Part shown: piece after piece, positions 26,528-34,711 of the stretch
How positions within the stretch are numbered: position 1 is the first letter of the stretch
How the letters are laid out: the number at the start of each line of letters is the position of its first letter
Assembly: GCF_029433095.1 (NCBI RefSeq)
Contig: NZ_JARNTX010000001.1
Span: 2,790,001-2,854,000, forward strand
DNA: 64,000 nt
Direction: 5' to 3'
Source of the DNA: Hymenobacter sp. YC55
GTDB taxonomy: Bacteria; Bacteroidota; Bacteroidia; Cytophagales; Hymenobacteraceae
Translations under genes and position numbers: made by a program
The notes under the pieces: model-generated
Databases searched by the model: none
Told to the model about the DNA's origin: nothing
The model's input: the letters and a program-made list of their open reading frames with translations, nothing else

Positions 26528-27010
26528 ATGGAACAGCAAATCCGCGAACGTATGGTTGAAGAATTGAGCAACTTGCTCGTGCAGGGCAATGCCCACGTTA
26601 CTTTCGAGGATGCCTGCGCGGATGTTCCGCCACACCTGTTGAACGAGGCTGTTCCGGGCCTGCCGTACACCGTTTGGCAATTGGCCGAACACATTCGGAT
26701 TGCCCAGTGGGATATTGTTGAATTCTCTCTCGATCCGAATCATACCTCGCCCAAGTGGCCTGATGACTACTGGCCCGCGACCGAATCGAAAGGTGACGCG
26801 GCTAGCTGGCAGGCCACGCTAACGCAAATCAAGCACGACCGGGACCGGTTTATCGGCGTGCTCGAAGACACTTCGCAAGACTTGTTTGCACCCTTTCCGC
26901 ATGGCACCGGCCAGACGCTTTTCCGGGAAGCCCTCTTGATTGGCGACCACACTGCCTATCACACCGGCCAGATCATCTTGCTGCGGCGCATGCTCAAAGA
27001 TTGGGAATAA
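26528..27010 (+). CDS. DinB family protein
   Basis: The 160-residue protein is predicted to form a four-helix bundle of the DinB/YfiT type, with the three metal-ligand histidines in the expected places: LAEHIRIAQWD and the C-terminal GDHTAYHTGQ (H-x3-H). Members are metal-dependent thiol transferases or have unknown roles, in the cytoplasm. The ATG at 26528 matches the family start (MEQQIRERMVEELSNLL); an in-frame extension from 26399 is not family-like. The upstream gap 26190-26527 holds the promoter of the divergent secreted-protein gene and nothing else recognised. Confidence 0.82.
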   Translation: MEQQIRERMVEELSNLLVQGNAHVTFEDACADVPPHLLNEAVPGLPYTVWQLAEHIRIAQWDIVEFSLDPNHTSPKWPDDYWPATESKGDAASWQATLTQIKHDRDRFIGVLEDTSQDLFAPFPHGTGQTLFREALLIGDHTAYHTGQIILLRRMLKDWE

Positions 27011-27119
27011 GCCCATATGCGCTTAGAGCATATTGAAAGCCGCTTAGTTGTGCCGTCGGGTTGTTTTGATCACCGTTTTGCCAGTCAAGCAACATAAATA
27101 GTATTGTCAAACTATACCG

Positions 27120-27272
27120 GTCATGCTGAGCGCAGTCGAAGCATCTCGCTAGTGTGGTATATACCACTCCTACATCAGCACGCGAGATGCTTCGGCTTCG
27201 TTGCACTGCGCTCAGCATGACAATAGCACTGCAACGTCAGCACGCGAGATGCTTCGGCAAGCTCAGCATGAC
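27120..27272. repeat. Dispersed inverted-repeat cluster 2
   Basis: A forward unit at 27120-27149 and reverse units at 27182-27221 (with a ~10-base internal insertion GTTGCACTGCG-type) and 27244-27272. It begins 110 bases after the DinB stop and is ~285 bases before the next gene. The rest of the gap 27273-27556 shows no hairpin or frame I can support. Confidence 0.88.
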
Positions 27273-27556
27273 GTTCTAACGAACTGTTCAGATAATGGTC
27301 AACCATCCCTGCCCCCTCCTTGCTAGATGCGCATCAGCAACTGAGGAAGACTAGCTTTAGAGCTAGTGCCCTCCTAGAACAGTCTAGCCAATCAGTCTCA
27401 GCAACGCCGAGACGCGACCTGTTGCGTTTCTACAGCGCTTCACAGGAGGGTGCAGGACGGAATGGCCGCGCAAGGTGGCGTCTTTAGGTAGCTGGTAAGC
27501 AGGCGGTACCTGTGCCCTCACGAACCGGCAAAGGCCCCACCCCAAAAATGCGCGCT

Positions 27557-28978
27557 ATGAAAAGCAACTCTGTACTCTTGTTTGCGGCGCTTGGCACCGC
27601 TCTGCTATGGGCGGCGCCGGCTTCGGCCCAGATTGGCACCCGGTTTCCCTCGGAGCGCAAAGTGGTGAAAGACCCTGTCACGGGTACCATGCTCACCTTC
27701 CTGACCAGCACCCCCAAAGGCGACGCCAAGATTTATCAAACCCACAACCAGTGGACTTCCGATGGGCAATGGCTAATTTTTCGCTCGGGCCGCGTGCCCA
27801 AGGAAGCCATGGCCGTGAACGAGAAGACCGGCGAGATGGTGCAAGTGACGGAAGGCAGCTACACGGGCATGCTCAACATAGCTCGCAAGTCGATGAAGCT
27901 CTACTTCATGCGCAACGTGGGCGCCGAAACAGCACCCAACGCCGCCCCCGATCCTGCCCGTAGCGTGCAAATCATAGAGGTGGACCTGGCCAAGCTGTTC
28001 GCCGACAGCAAAGCCGGCAAGATGCAGCCTGCCTCGGTGTACCAGCGGGTGTGCGGCACCACCCCACCCGAAATCGGCGCCGGCGGCGACATGGCCCTCG
28101 ACGGCAACGAAGACGTGGTGTACTTCCGGGTAGGCAAAGCCGAAGCCGCCAAGCATCTGCCTCCCGACACCAAAATTGCCAGCGCCTTTGGGCCGCGCAA
28201 CATGGGCGCGGGTCCGGCGGGGCTGGCTAGCATGAACATCAAAACCGGGGCCATCAAACACGTGGTGTCGGTGCCGTTCCAGATTGGGCACGTGCAAACC
28301 AACCCTTGGGTGCCCGGCGAGATTATCTTCTGTTGGGAAACGGGCGGCAAGTCGCCCCAACGGACCTGGACGGTGCTGGCCGATGGCACTGGCCTGCGCC
28401 CCCTCTACCCCGAAGCCGACTTTGAATGGGTGACGCACGAGGCGGTTATTGCGCCCGATGAAGTGGCTATTGCCATCATGGGCCACCGCAAAATCAACTT
28501 CAACAAAGAAACCGCCAACGCCACGGCCAGCACCAGCGCCCAAGCTACCACCCCCGACCAACGCAACCCCGGCCAGGAAAACGCCTGGGGCCCCTCGGGC
28601 ACCCGCGAGAAACCCACTGGCCTCGGCATCGTGAACCTGCGCACCCGCGAGATGACCATTGCTGGCCAAACGCCGAGCGGCAGCGGCCTCTGGCACGTAC
28701 ACGGCTCCTCGGATGGCCGCTGGGCCGTCGGCGACGATTTCTCGCGCAGTCTCTACCTCATCGACCGGCACACCCGCGAAATGCTGCTGCTGACCACCGG
28801 CCACAAAGAAACCGCCGCCGACCACCCCCACCCCACCTTCAGCCCCGACGGCACCAAAATCCAGATCCAATCGGCCATGCTCTCGGCCGACAACCGCTCG
28901 ATGAATATCTGCATTGTGCCCGTGCCGGAAGCCTGGCTGAAACGCAAATACCCAGCTCCGGCAACTCCGGCTAAGTAG
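27557..28978 (+). CDS. Secreted oligogalacturonate-lyase-like (PL22-like) propeller protein
   Basis: The protein of ~473 residues has a signal peptide (MKSNSVLLFAALGTALLWAAP, cleavage near ASAQ). It has TolB-like propeller repeats (THNQWTSDGQWLIFRS, HPHPTFSPDGTKIQIQS). The segment IGHVQTNPWVPGEIIFCWE followed by FEWVTHEAVIAPDEV resembles the metal-binding and substrate region of oligogalacturonate lyases (PL22), which cleave unsaturated pectin oligomers. A low-complexity Ala/Thr/Asn insertion lies near residues 320-350. Alternatives are a generic PD40 periplasmic propeller. An ATG at 27548 and a GTG at 27512 are in-frame alternatives; 27557 gives the cleanest signal peptide. Confidence 0.72.
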   Translation: MKSNSVLLFAALGTALLWAAPASAQIGTRFPSERKVVKDPVTGTMLTFLTSTPKGDAKIYQTHNQWTSDGQWLIFRSGRVPKEAMAVNEKTGEMVQVTEGSYTGMLNIARKSMKLYFMRNVGAETAPNAAPDPARSVQIIEVDLAKLFADSKAGKMQPASVYQRVCGTTPPEIGAGGDMALDGNEDVVYFRVGKAEAAKHLPPDTKIASAFGPRNMGAGPAGLASMNIKTGAIKHVVSVPFQIGHVQTNPWVPGEIIFCWETGGKSPQRTWTVLADGTGLRPLYPEADFEWVTHEAVIAPDEVAIAIMGHRKINFNKETANATASTSAQATTPDQRNPGQENAWGPSGTREKPTGLGIVNLRTREMTIAGQTPSGSGLWHVHGSSDGRWAVGDDFSRSLYLIDRHTREMLLLTTGHKETAADHPHPTFSPDGTKIQIQSAMLSADNRSMNICIVPVPEAWLKRKYPAPATPAK

Positions 28979-28992
28979 AAGTCAATTTAAAA

Positions 28993-29044
28993 ACAGCGCC
29001 CACGGGCCGCCATACGCATGCGTGTGGCGGCCCGTGGGCGCTGT
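28993..29044. terminator. Near-perfect 20-bp palindromic hairpin
   Basis: Arms 28993-29012 and 29025-29044 are perfectly complementary (ACAGCGCCCACGGGCCGCCA and its reverse complement). The loop itself contains the palindrome ACGCATGCGT. It starts 15 bases after the stop at 28978. It has only a weak T tract, so it is a probable terminator for the plus-strand gene. Confidence 0.8.
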
Positions 29045-29061
29045 AGGGTATTAAACCGGCC

Positions 29062-29281
29062 GTCATGCTGAGCGCAGCCGAAGCATCTCGCGTGCTGACG
29101 TTGCCCTAACGCATCTCATTCCTGTCATGCTGAGCGGAGTCGAAGCATCTCGCGTGCTGGCGTTGCCAAACTAACGGTCATGCTGAGCGTAGTGCAACGA
29201 AGCCGAAGCATCTCGCTCGACTCGTTGAACTCATAAGGGTTTACCACACTAGCGAGATGCTTCGGCTGCGCTCAGCATGAC
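29062..29281. repeat. Dispersed inverted-repeat cluster 3 (convergent gap)
   Basis: Forward units begin at 29062, 29123 and 29177 (the last with the ~10-base insertion AGTGCAACGA), and a reverse unit lies at 29251-29281. The 29177-29281 pair is a complete fold-back element with the conserved asymmetric loop TCGACTCGTTG...GGTTTACCACACTA. It lies between convergent genes ending at 28978 and 29352. Confidence 0.9.
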
Positions 29282-29351
29282 CGTTACTATAGATAAGGCG
29301 TTAATGTTTATAGCGTTGAAAGTCACTTCTTTTAACCTCTAATTTCAGAGG

Positions 29352-30446
29352 CTAGGTCAGCACTTTTTTGCTATTAGTTTCTTTGACTTTGCGTGGCCGG
29401 TCGTCGTCGCCGAGCAGCATACCCCAGGGCTTGAGGGCTTCTATCCGGTCGAACACAATCTTAAGGATGGCCATGCCGGGCAGCGCCAAAAACATGCCCG
29501 GAATGCCACCGATGGCATTACCAACCAGTACCCCTACCACGGCGGCCAAGGCATTCACCTGTACTTTGCCGGCCACGATGCGTGGCACCAGCAGGTTGTT
29601 ATCAATAAACTGAATGACCATGTACACCCCCACTACCCCGAGCGGATAGAGGTAGCTTTCTTTGGTGATAAATGCCATCAGCACGGGCAGCAGAATGGCA
29701 ATCAGGCCACCTACGTACGGAATAAAGTTGAGCAACGCGCCTAGCACGCCCAGCAGCAGTGCATACGGAATACCCAGAATCAGCAGCCCCGTTACGTTGA
29801 GCACGGCCACAATAGCGCCTTCAATTAGCAGGCCCGTCATGTAGCTTTGGATAGTGCTTTTGCTTTCGTGCAGCACTTCCTCCACCTCCGGGTCGTGCCG
29901 CCGACCCGAAAACACCTGAATCAGGAAGTTAACGAGCCGCTCGCGGTACAAAAGCAGCAAGAAGATATACACCGGCACCAATGTAGACACTACCAGCAGC
30001 CCCGATACCGTGGAAAGGGCCTGCCCCGCCAGAGCCGTAGCGCGGCTTGTGGCTTGTTGGAGCCAGCCGAGCAGCCGCTCGTTGGTGATGCCAAACCGTG
30101 CATCGAGCCACCCCACCAGTTGCCGCTGCGCTTGTAGCAGCTTGGTTTTGAAGAGTGGCATCTGTGTGGCTAGCTCCCCGGCTTGCAGGTAGATGAAGTA
30201 AAGTATCCCTAGCAACACCGCCACTCCCAGCAGTACGGTTAGGGTGATGGCCAGCAGCTCGGGCACCCGGCGCCGCAGCAGCCATTGCTCGATGGGGAGC
30301 AGCAAAATGGCGAAGATGGCGGCAAAGAACAGCGGAAACAGGATGTCGCCGGCTAGGTAAATCGTTAGTACAAACAACGCCAGGCCCAGGAGCACCAGGG
30401 GTGCTTTGGCGTAAAAGGGCAGTTCTATTTTAGGGTTCTCGTTCAT
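29352..30446 (-). CDS. AI-2E family transporter (PerM-like permease)
   Basis: The 364-residue integral membrane protein has about eight hydrophobic segments: a paired cluster at the N-terminus (APLVLLGLALFVLTIYLAG, LFFAAIFAILLLPIE), a soluble central domain, and C-terminal helices with the family signature region (GLLILGIPYALLLGVLGALLNFIPYVGG; QFIDNNLLVPRIVAGKVQVNA). The AI-2E/UPF0118 family includes TqsA and PerM and sodium/proton exchangers; the substrate cannot be inferred. The C-terminus is basic and cytoplasmic. Monocistronic. Confidence 0.92.
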   Translation of the reverse strand: MNENPKIELPFYAKAPLVLLGLALFVLTIYLAGDILFPLFFAAIFAILLLPIEQWLLRRRVPELLAITLTVLLGVAVLLGILYFIYLQAGELATQMPLFKTKLLQAQRQLVGWLDARFGITNERLLGWLQQATSRATALAGQALSTVSGLLVVSTLVPVYIFLLLLYRERLVNFLIQVFSGRRHDPEVEEVLHESKSTIQSYMTGLLIEGAIVAVLNVTGLLILGIPYALLLGVLGALLNFIPYVGGLIAILLPVLMAFITKESYLYPLGVVGVYMVIQFIDNNLLVPRIVAGKVQVNALAAVVGVLVGNAIGGIPGMFLALPGMAILKIVFDRIEALKPWGMLLGDDDRPRKVKETNSKKVLT

Positions 30447-30954
30447 TGGTTAAGGTGGCCTCTAGTGGTATGCCCCTTGATACGCAACCCCGGGCGGAAA
30501 GTACAGGCTTTGCCCCCCGCAATCAGCACAGTTAAGGCCCTAAAAATCAGCTAGCTCAACCTTAGCAAGCCCTACCCAGCTGAAGTGTAGCATAGCCGAT
30601 AGATCAGCTTGGCTATTAGCCCAACCACGCGTTGCTAGACTTCACCGGCAAGTTTCTCGGCCAGTACCGATGTAGGCAACCGAAGTATAAAATGAGGTGC
30701 GTACACGGGCCGCGCCACGCGTGGCCACGCCTTCAAACCTTATTCGTGTCGCGCAAAGAAGGATTTCACTGGACGCAGGAAATTTCTTAACAGGCTTTTG
30801 TCACGCTATTTCCAGACTGTGCGCTCGTTCTTTCGTACCCTGACTTCATCTACGTTGCACGGGGGCGCAGTCTGGAAATAGCTTCAGCTTACCAGTTGCG
30901 GTACTTTTGCAGAAAATTCAGTTAACGGCGCACTACAAGCACGCGGTAGAATTC
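30447..30954. promoter_or_regulatory. Divergent regulatory gap with 15-bp inverted repeat
   Basis: This 508-base gap separates divergent AI-2E and Bcr/CflA genes. It contains a perfect 15-base inverted repeat GCTATTTCCAGACTG (30805-30819 and 30868-30882) with the arms 48 bases apart, ending 20 bases before a -7 box at 30902. The position fits an operator for the efflux gene or a looped leader structure. The rest shows nothing recognisable. Confidence 0.5.
30902..30909 (+). promoter_or_regulatory. Bacteroidota -7 promoter box (TACTTTTG)
   Basis: TACTTTTG is an exact match to TAnnTTTG, 45 bases upstream of the chosen ATG at 30955, leaving a leader near 40 nt. No clear -33 box is present, which would suit an activated or repressed promoter next to the inverted repeat. 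Confidence 0.55.
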
Positions 30955-32184
30955 ATGTCCAAGCAGAAATACATTTTCCTCATTCTGATTTTAGGTAGCC
31001 TCACGGCACTCGGTCCTTTTTCCATTGATATGTACCTGCCGGGCTTTCCGGCCATTGCCACCGACCTCAATACCACCGCGGCCCGCGTTGCGCTTTCCTT
31101 ATCGAGTTTCTTTATCGGGATATCGGCGGGTCAGCTCTTGTACGGCCCCTTGCTCGACCGATTCGGCCGGAAAAAGCCGCTTTACATCGGGCTGGCCGTC
31201 TACATTGTCGCCTCAGTTGGCTGCGCGGCCGTCCGCACCATCGACGGGCTGATTGCGCTACGATTGGTGCAAGCCGTCGGGAGCTGCGCCGCGGGCGTAG
31301 CCTCGGTAGCCATGGTGCGCGACTTGTTTCCGGTAAAAGACAGTGCCAAGGTATTCGCGACGCTGATGCTGATAGTAGGCCTCTCACCTATGCTGGCCCC
31401 CACCATCGGCGGCTACGTTACCGAGGCCTTCGGCTGGCAGGGCGTGTTTATTGCCTTGGCCTTCATGGGTGCTGCCATGCTGGCCGCCTGCGTGCTGTGG
31501 CTGCCCGACACCTATACCCCCGACACCACGCTTTCCCTAAAGCCTCTGCCCATTCTGAGGGGTTTCTGGACGGTGCTACGCGAGCCGCAGTTCTACACCT
31601 ACACCTTCACAGGGGCCATGGCGTTTTGCGGACTCTTCGCCTACGTGGCCGATTCGCCGCTGGTATTCATGGATATTTTCGGGGTTGATGGCAAAACCTA
31701 CGGCTGGATCTTTGCCTTCCTCTCCATCGGCTTGATTGGTGCCAGCCAAGTGAATAGTGTGCTGCTGCAGCGCTTCTCCAACGAGCAACTGGTGTACACC
31801 TCCCTTGTTTGTCAGGTTCTGGTCAGCGTGGTATTTCTGGTGCTGACCCTCAACGGCTGGATCGGCTTGGCGGGCACCATTGCGCTGCAATTCCTTTTCA
31901 TGTGCTGCCTCGGTTTCAGCAACCCCAATACCTCGGCCTTGTCATTGGCGCCATTCGAGAAAAATGCGGGTAGTGCCTCCGCCCTGCTGGGCGCCATTCG
32001 CATGGGCATGGGAGCCTTGGCTTCAGTAGCCGTAAGCGCGCTCAACAACCACACGGCCGTGCCGATGGTGGGGGTCATGGCAGGCGCCTCCGTCTTGGCG
32101 TTGCTCATCCTGTTGATTGGCCGCAAGAATATCACGGCACCCGTTACGGTAGCAGAAGGGCAACTCGCCGAAGCTGTGCATTAA
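30955..32184 (+). CDS. Bcr/CflA family multidrug efflux MFS transporter
   Basis: The 409-residue protein has 12 predicted transmembrane helices. The N-terminal helix contains the DHA1 Bcr/CflA motif TALGPFSIDMYLPGFPAIA, and loop 2-3 has the MFS motif A variant GPLLDRFGRKKPL. A helix 5 motif C equivalent (GLSPMLAPTIGGYV) is also seen. It exports drugs such as bicyclomycin or chloramphenicol, or dipeptides, by proton antiport in the inner membrane. The ATG at 30955 (MSKQKYIF) is preferred; the upstream TTG at 30907 overlaps the promoter box. Probably controlled by the inverted repeat at 30805-30882. Confidence 0.93.
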   Translation: MSKQKYIFLILILGSLTALGPFSIDMYLPGFPAIATDLNTTAARVALSLSSFFIGISAGQLLYGPLLDRFGRKKPLYIGLAVYIVASVGCAAVRTIDGLIALRLVQAVGSCAAGVASVAMVRDLFPVKDSAKVFATLMLIVGLSPMLAPTIGGYVTEAFGWQGVFIALAFMGAAMLAACVLWLPDTYTPDTTLSLKPLPILRGFWTVLREPQFYTYTFTGAMAFCGLFAYVADSPLVFMDIFGVDGKTYGWIFAFLSIGLIGASQVNSVLLQRFSNEQLVYTSLVCQVLVSVVFLVLTLNGWIGLAGTIALQFLFMCCLGFSNPNTSALSLAPFEKNAGSASALLGAIRMGMGALASVAVSALNNHTAVPMVGVMAGASVLALLILLIGRKNITAPVTVAEGQLAEAVH

Positions 32185-32314
32185 TTAGAGTGGAGCTATA
32201 AGCTAGTTTCCCTCCTCATCTGAGGGGCTAGGGGTGGTTGAACCTAACCCACGTCTAGGACCTAATGAGAAATGGGACAGTAGCGTCTCGCCTGCTGACG
32301 TTGTCAAACTAACG

Positions 32315-32525
32315 GTCATGCTGAGCGCAGCCGAAGCATCTCGCTAGTGTAGTACCCCTTTCATCCGTTCAACGATTCGAGCGAGATGCTTCGACTCCGC
32401 TCAGCATGACGGTTAGTTTAGCAACCTCAGCACGCGAGATGCTTCGACTTCGTTGCACTGCGCTCAGCATGACAATAGCACCACAACGGCAGCACGCGAG
32501 ATGCTGCGCTTGCGCTCAGCATGAC
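32315..32525. repeat. Dispersed inverted-repeat cluster 4 (convergent gap)
   Basis: A forward unit at 32315 and reverse units from 32381, 32434 and 32496. The first pair (32315-32410) is a complete fold-back element with the loop TAGTGTAGTA...CAACGATTCG. It fills the gap between convergent genes ending at 32184 and 32701. The flanking ~170 bases on either side show nothing else. Confidence 0.9.
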
Positions 32526-32700
32526 AGTCCTTTAAGTTGCTCTAGCATTACCTTATAGCCCCACTTCTTTGATGCTCAACAGCAACTGAGGGAACTAGTG
32601 CTCTAACCTATAGCTCTGATTTTAGAATTGAAATGCGCTCTTAGCATGCAGGTTTTGTAGGTAGGGCTGCCGTTGTTCTTTGCGCTGTCCTGCTACTCTT

Positions 32701-33396
32701 TTAAGACAAATGGGCCAGCGCTTCTTTAAGAGACGCAACTTCATGGAAAGTTACTTTCCCTACTTCGTCGGCGGGTACTTGCTCGTAAATCCAGGTGGTG
32801 TAGAAGGGTACGTAAATTGCCCGCGCCCCTAGTTTAGCTACGGGCAGAATATCGGATTTCAGCGAGTTGCCGATCATCACAAAGTTTTCGGCCTGCACTT
32901 GGTAGCGGTTCAGAATGCGGCGGTACGTGGCTTCGTTTTTCTCGCTCACTATTTCCACGTAGTCGAAATAGTCGCCGAGGCCAGAGCGGGCCAGTTTGCT
33001 TTCCTGGTCGAACAAGTCGCCTTTGGTGAGAAGCATCAACGGTATGCCGCGCTCTTTCAACTCATTTAGCACCGCATCTACGTGCGGGAGCAACTCGATG
33101 GGAAAGCTAAGCAGCCGCTTGCCGCTGTCGAGGATTTGCTGGATTTCGGTACCCGTTACGCTGCCATTGGTAAGCTGAATCACGGTTTCGATCATGCAGA
33201 GCATAAACGACTTGGCCCCGTAGCCAAACAAATGCATGTTCTGGCGATGCACCTCATTGAAACGGTTGGACAGCGTTTCGGCATCGGCATAGTGAGTGAG
33301 CAGGGCCGAAAGTTCGGCCTCGGCCTGATCGAAGTGGGGCTGATTGGGCCACAGCGTATCGTCGGCGTCGAAGGCAATAAGTTGAGGAGTAGTCAT
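32701..33396 (-). CDS. HAD family hydrolase
   Basis: The 231-residue HAD phosphatase has motif I FDADDTLW with nucleophile Asp10 and Asp12, motif II in LMLLTKGD (Thr), a conserved Lys (near YVEIVSEKNE), and motif III IGNSLKSDILPV with the acidic residue. The helical cap between motif I and II is of the YjjG/phosphoglycolate-phosphatase type. It dephosphorylates a small phosphorylated metabolite in the cytoplasm; the substrate is unknown. Monocistronic, divergent from the DUF1080 gene. Confidence 0.9.
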   Translation of the reverse strand: MTTPQLIAFDADDTLWPNQPHFDQAEAELSALLTHYADAETLSNRFNEVHRQNMHLFGYGAKSFMLCMIETVIQLTNGSVTGTEIQQILDSGKRLLSFPIELLPHVDAVLNELKERGIPLMLLTKGDLFDQESKLARSGLGDYFDYVEIVSEKNEATYRRILNRYQVQAENFVMIGNSLKSDILPVAKLGARAIYVPFYTTWIYEQVPADEVGKVTFHEVASLKEALAHLS

Positions 33397-33671
33397 GAGC
33401 AGTTAGCGGCAGATATAACCCGCACCTATTTTTAGCTGCCACCGCAGGCAAACGGGCCCGCGAAATTAAGTAGCCGCAATCAAACGTCCTTGACTGCGCT
33501 GCCACGCATCTCTTGCCTACATACGCGGTTTTCCAGGCTCACATTTTCACTTTTCAGAGAAGCATTTTGTGTACGCCACACGAAGAGCAGGTCTAGACTT
33601 ACCCGCGAAATAGGCTGTTACCGTGAAATCGTTAGATTTAGCCTCCACTATTCTTAAATTCCCTCACATTT

Positions 33672-34553
33672 ATGAAGACTATTACTGCGTTGCTGCTCGG
33701 CGCCACTCTCCTCTTCACCTCTACCTCTTCGAAAGCCCCCGATGCCTGGGTGCCTCTGCTGGACAAGAACTTGAGCAAGTGGCGCAACTATGAAAGCTAC
33801 CGGCACCAAGTCGGCTATAAAGGCAAGCAGCCCCTCGATGCCCAAGGCAAGCCCATAGCTCCTATCGGCTACGACAAAAACGAGGCAAACGTGTTTTCGG
33901 TGGTGATGCAGGACGGTGAGCCGGTACTGCGCATCAGCGGCGAAATCTACGGCTGCGTCTTCACCAAGCAAGATTTCAGCAACTACGACCTGAAGCTGAA
34001 GGTGAAATGGGGCACCAAAAAGTGGGTACCCCGCCTCGATGAGCCCCTGGACAGCGGCATCCTCTACAACAGCCAGGGCGAGTGCGGCGTGGACTACTGG
34101 CGCAGCTGGATGCTCAGCCAGGAGTTTCAAGTATCGGAATACGCTGCTGGCAACGCCATGGGCGACTTCTGGTGCATTGCCAACTCATCGGCCGACATCC
34201 GGGCCACGAAGGCGCCAGGGCAGGAAGCTTACAAGTACGACCCCAAGGCCGCGCCCGTGAAAATGGGCAGCGGCGGCGCCAACTTCTGCCAAGCCGCCGC
34301 CAATTACGAAGTACCCAACGGCCAATGGAACGAGTTGGAGTTGATTAACGTCAACGGCAAAAGCGTGCACATTGTGAATGGCCATGTGGTACTGGCCGTG
34401 GACAACTCGCGCTACGTGGTCAACGGGCAGCCACAGCCGCTCACGCACGGCAAAATTCAGTTGCAAAGCGAGGCCGCCGAAGTGTTCTACAAAGGCATTA
34501 TGATCAAGGAAATCGACGCCATGCCCGCCCAATACGCGCAGTACTTTAAGTAG
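33672..34553 (+). CDS. Secreted DUF1080 (3-keto-disaccharide hydrolase) family protein
   Basis: The 293-residue protein has a signal peptide (MKTITALLLGATLLFTSTSS). The DUF1080 concanavalin-like domain is recognisable by WVPLLDKNLSKWRNYES, FTKQDFSNYDLKLKVKWG, the substrate-site segment SGILYN, and a C-terminal HGKIQLQSEAAEVFYKGIMI. The family includes 3-keto-glucoside hydrolases and other carbohydrate-binding enzymes, acting in the periplasm or outside. It is one of several secreted carbohydrate-related proteins in the window. A 23-bp perfect hairpin closes the gene. Confidence 0.88.
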   Translation: MKTITALLLGATLLFTSTSSKAPDAWVPLLDKNLSKWRNYESYRHQVGYKGKQPLDAQGKPIAPIGYDKNEANVFSVVMQDGEPVLRISGEIYGCVFTKQDFSNYDLKLKVKWGTKKWVPRLDEPLDSGILYNSQGECGVDYWRSWMLSQEFQVSEYAAGNAMGDFWCIANSSADIRATKAPGQEAYKYDPKAAPVKMGSGGANFCQAAANYEVPNGQWNELELINVNGKSVHIVNGHVVLAVDNSRYVVNGQPQPLTHGKIQLQSEAAEVFYKGIMIKEIDAMPAQYAQYFK

Positions 34554-34563
34554 AATTCATTAA

Positions 34564-34629
34564 ACACAGAAAGCCACTAGCGGCGGCAAGGGTAAGCATA
34601 CCCCTACCGCCGCTAGTGGCTTTCTGTGT
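34564..34629. terminator. 23-bp perfect bidirectional hairpin between convergent genes
   Basis: Arms 34564-34586 and 34607-34629 are perfectly complementary over 23 bases, with a small inner stem GGGTA/TACCC (34590-34602). It lies 10 bases after the DUF1080 stop and 82 bases before the stop of the convergent LRR-kinase gene, and can serve both strands. Confidence 0.88.
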
Positions 34630-34711
34630 TGTAGGTACGCATCGGGCATAGTGTAGCGTCTCGACAGTGTATTGGCGCGCAAGTGCACCACAGATGGACC
34701 CACTACACGAG

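Noticed and set aside
27773-28870. 365-codon minus-strand frame opposite the PL22-like gene
   Set aside because: It is a GC-rich shadow of a secreted propeller gene with a clear signal peptide on the other strand. The product is His/Gly/Ala-rich with no family.
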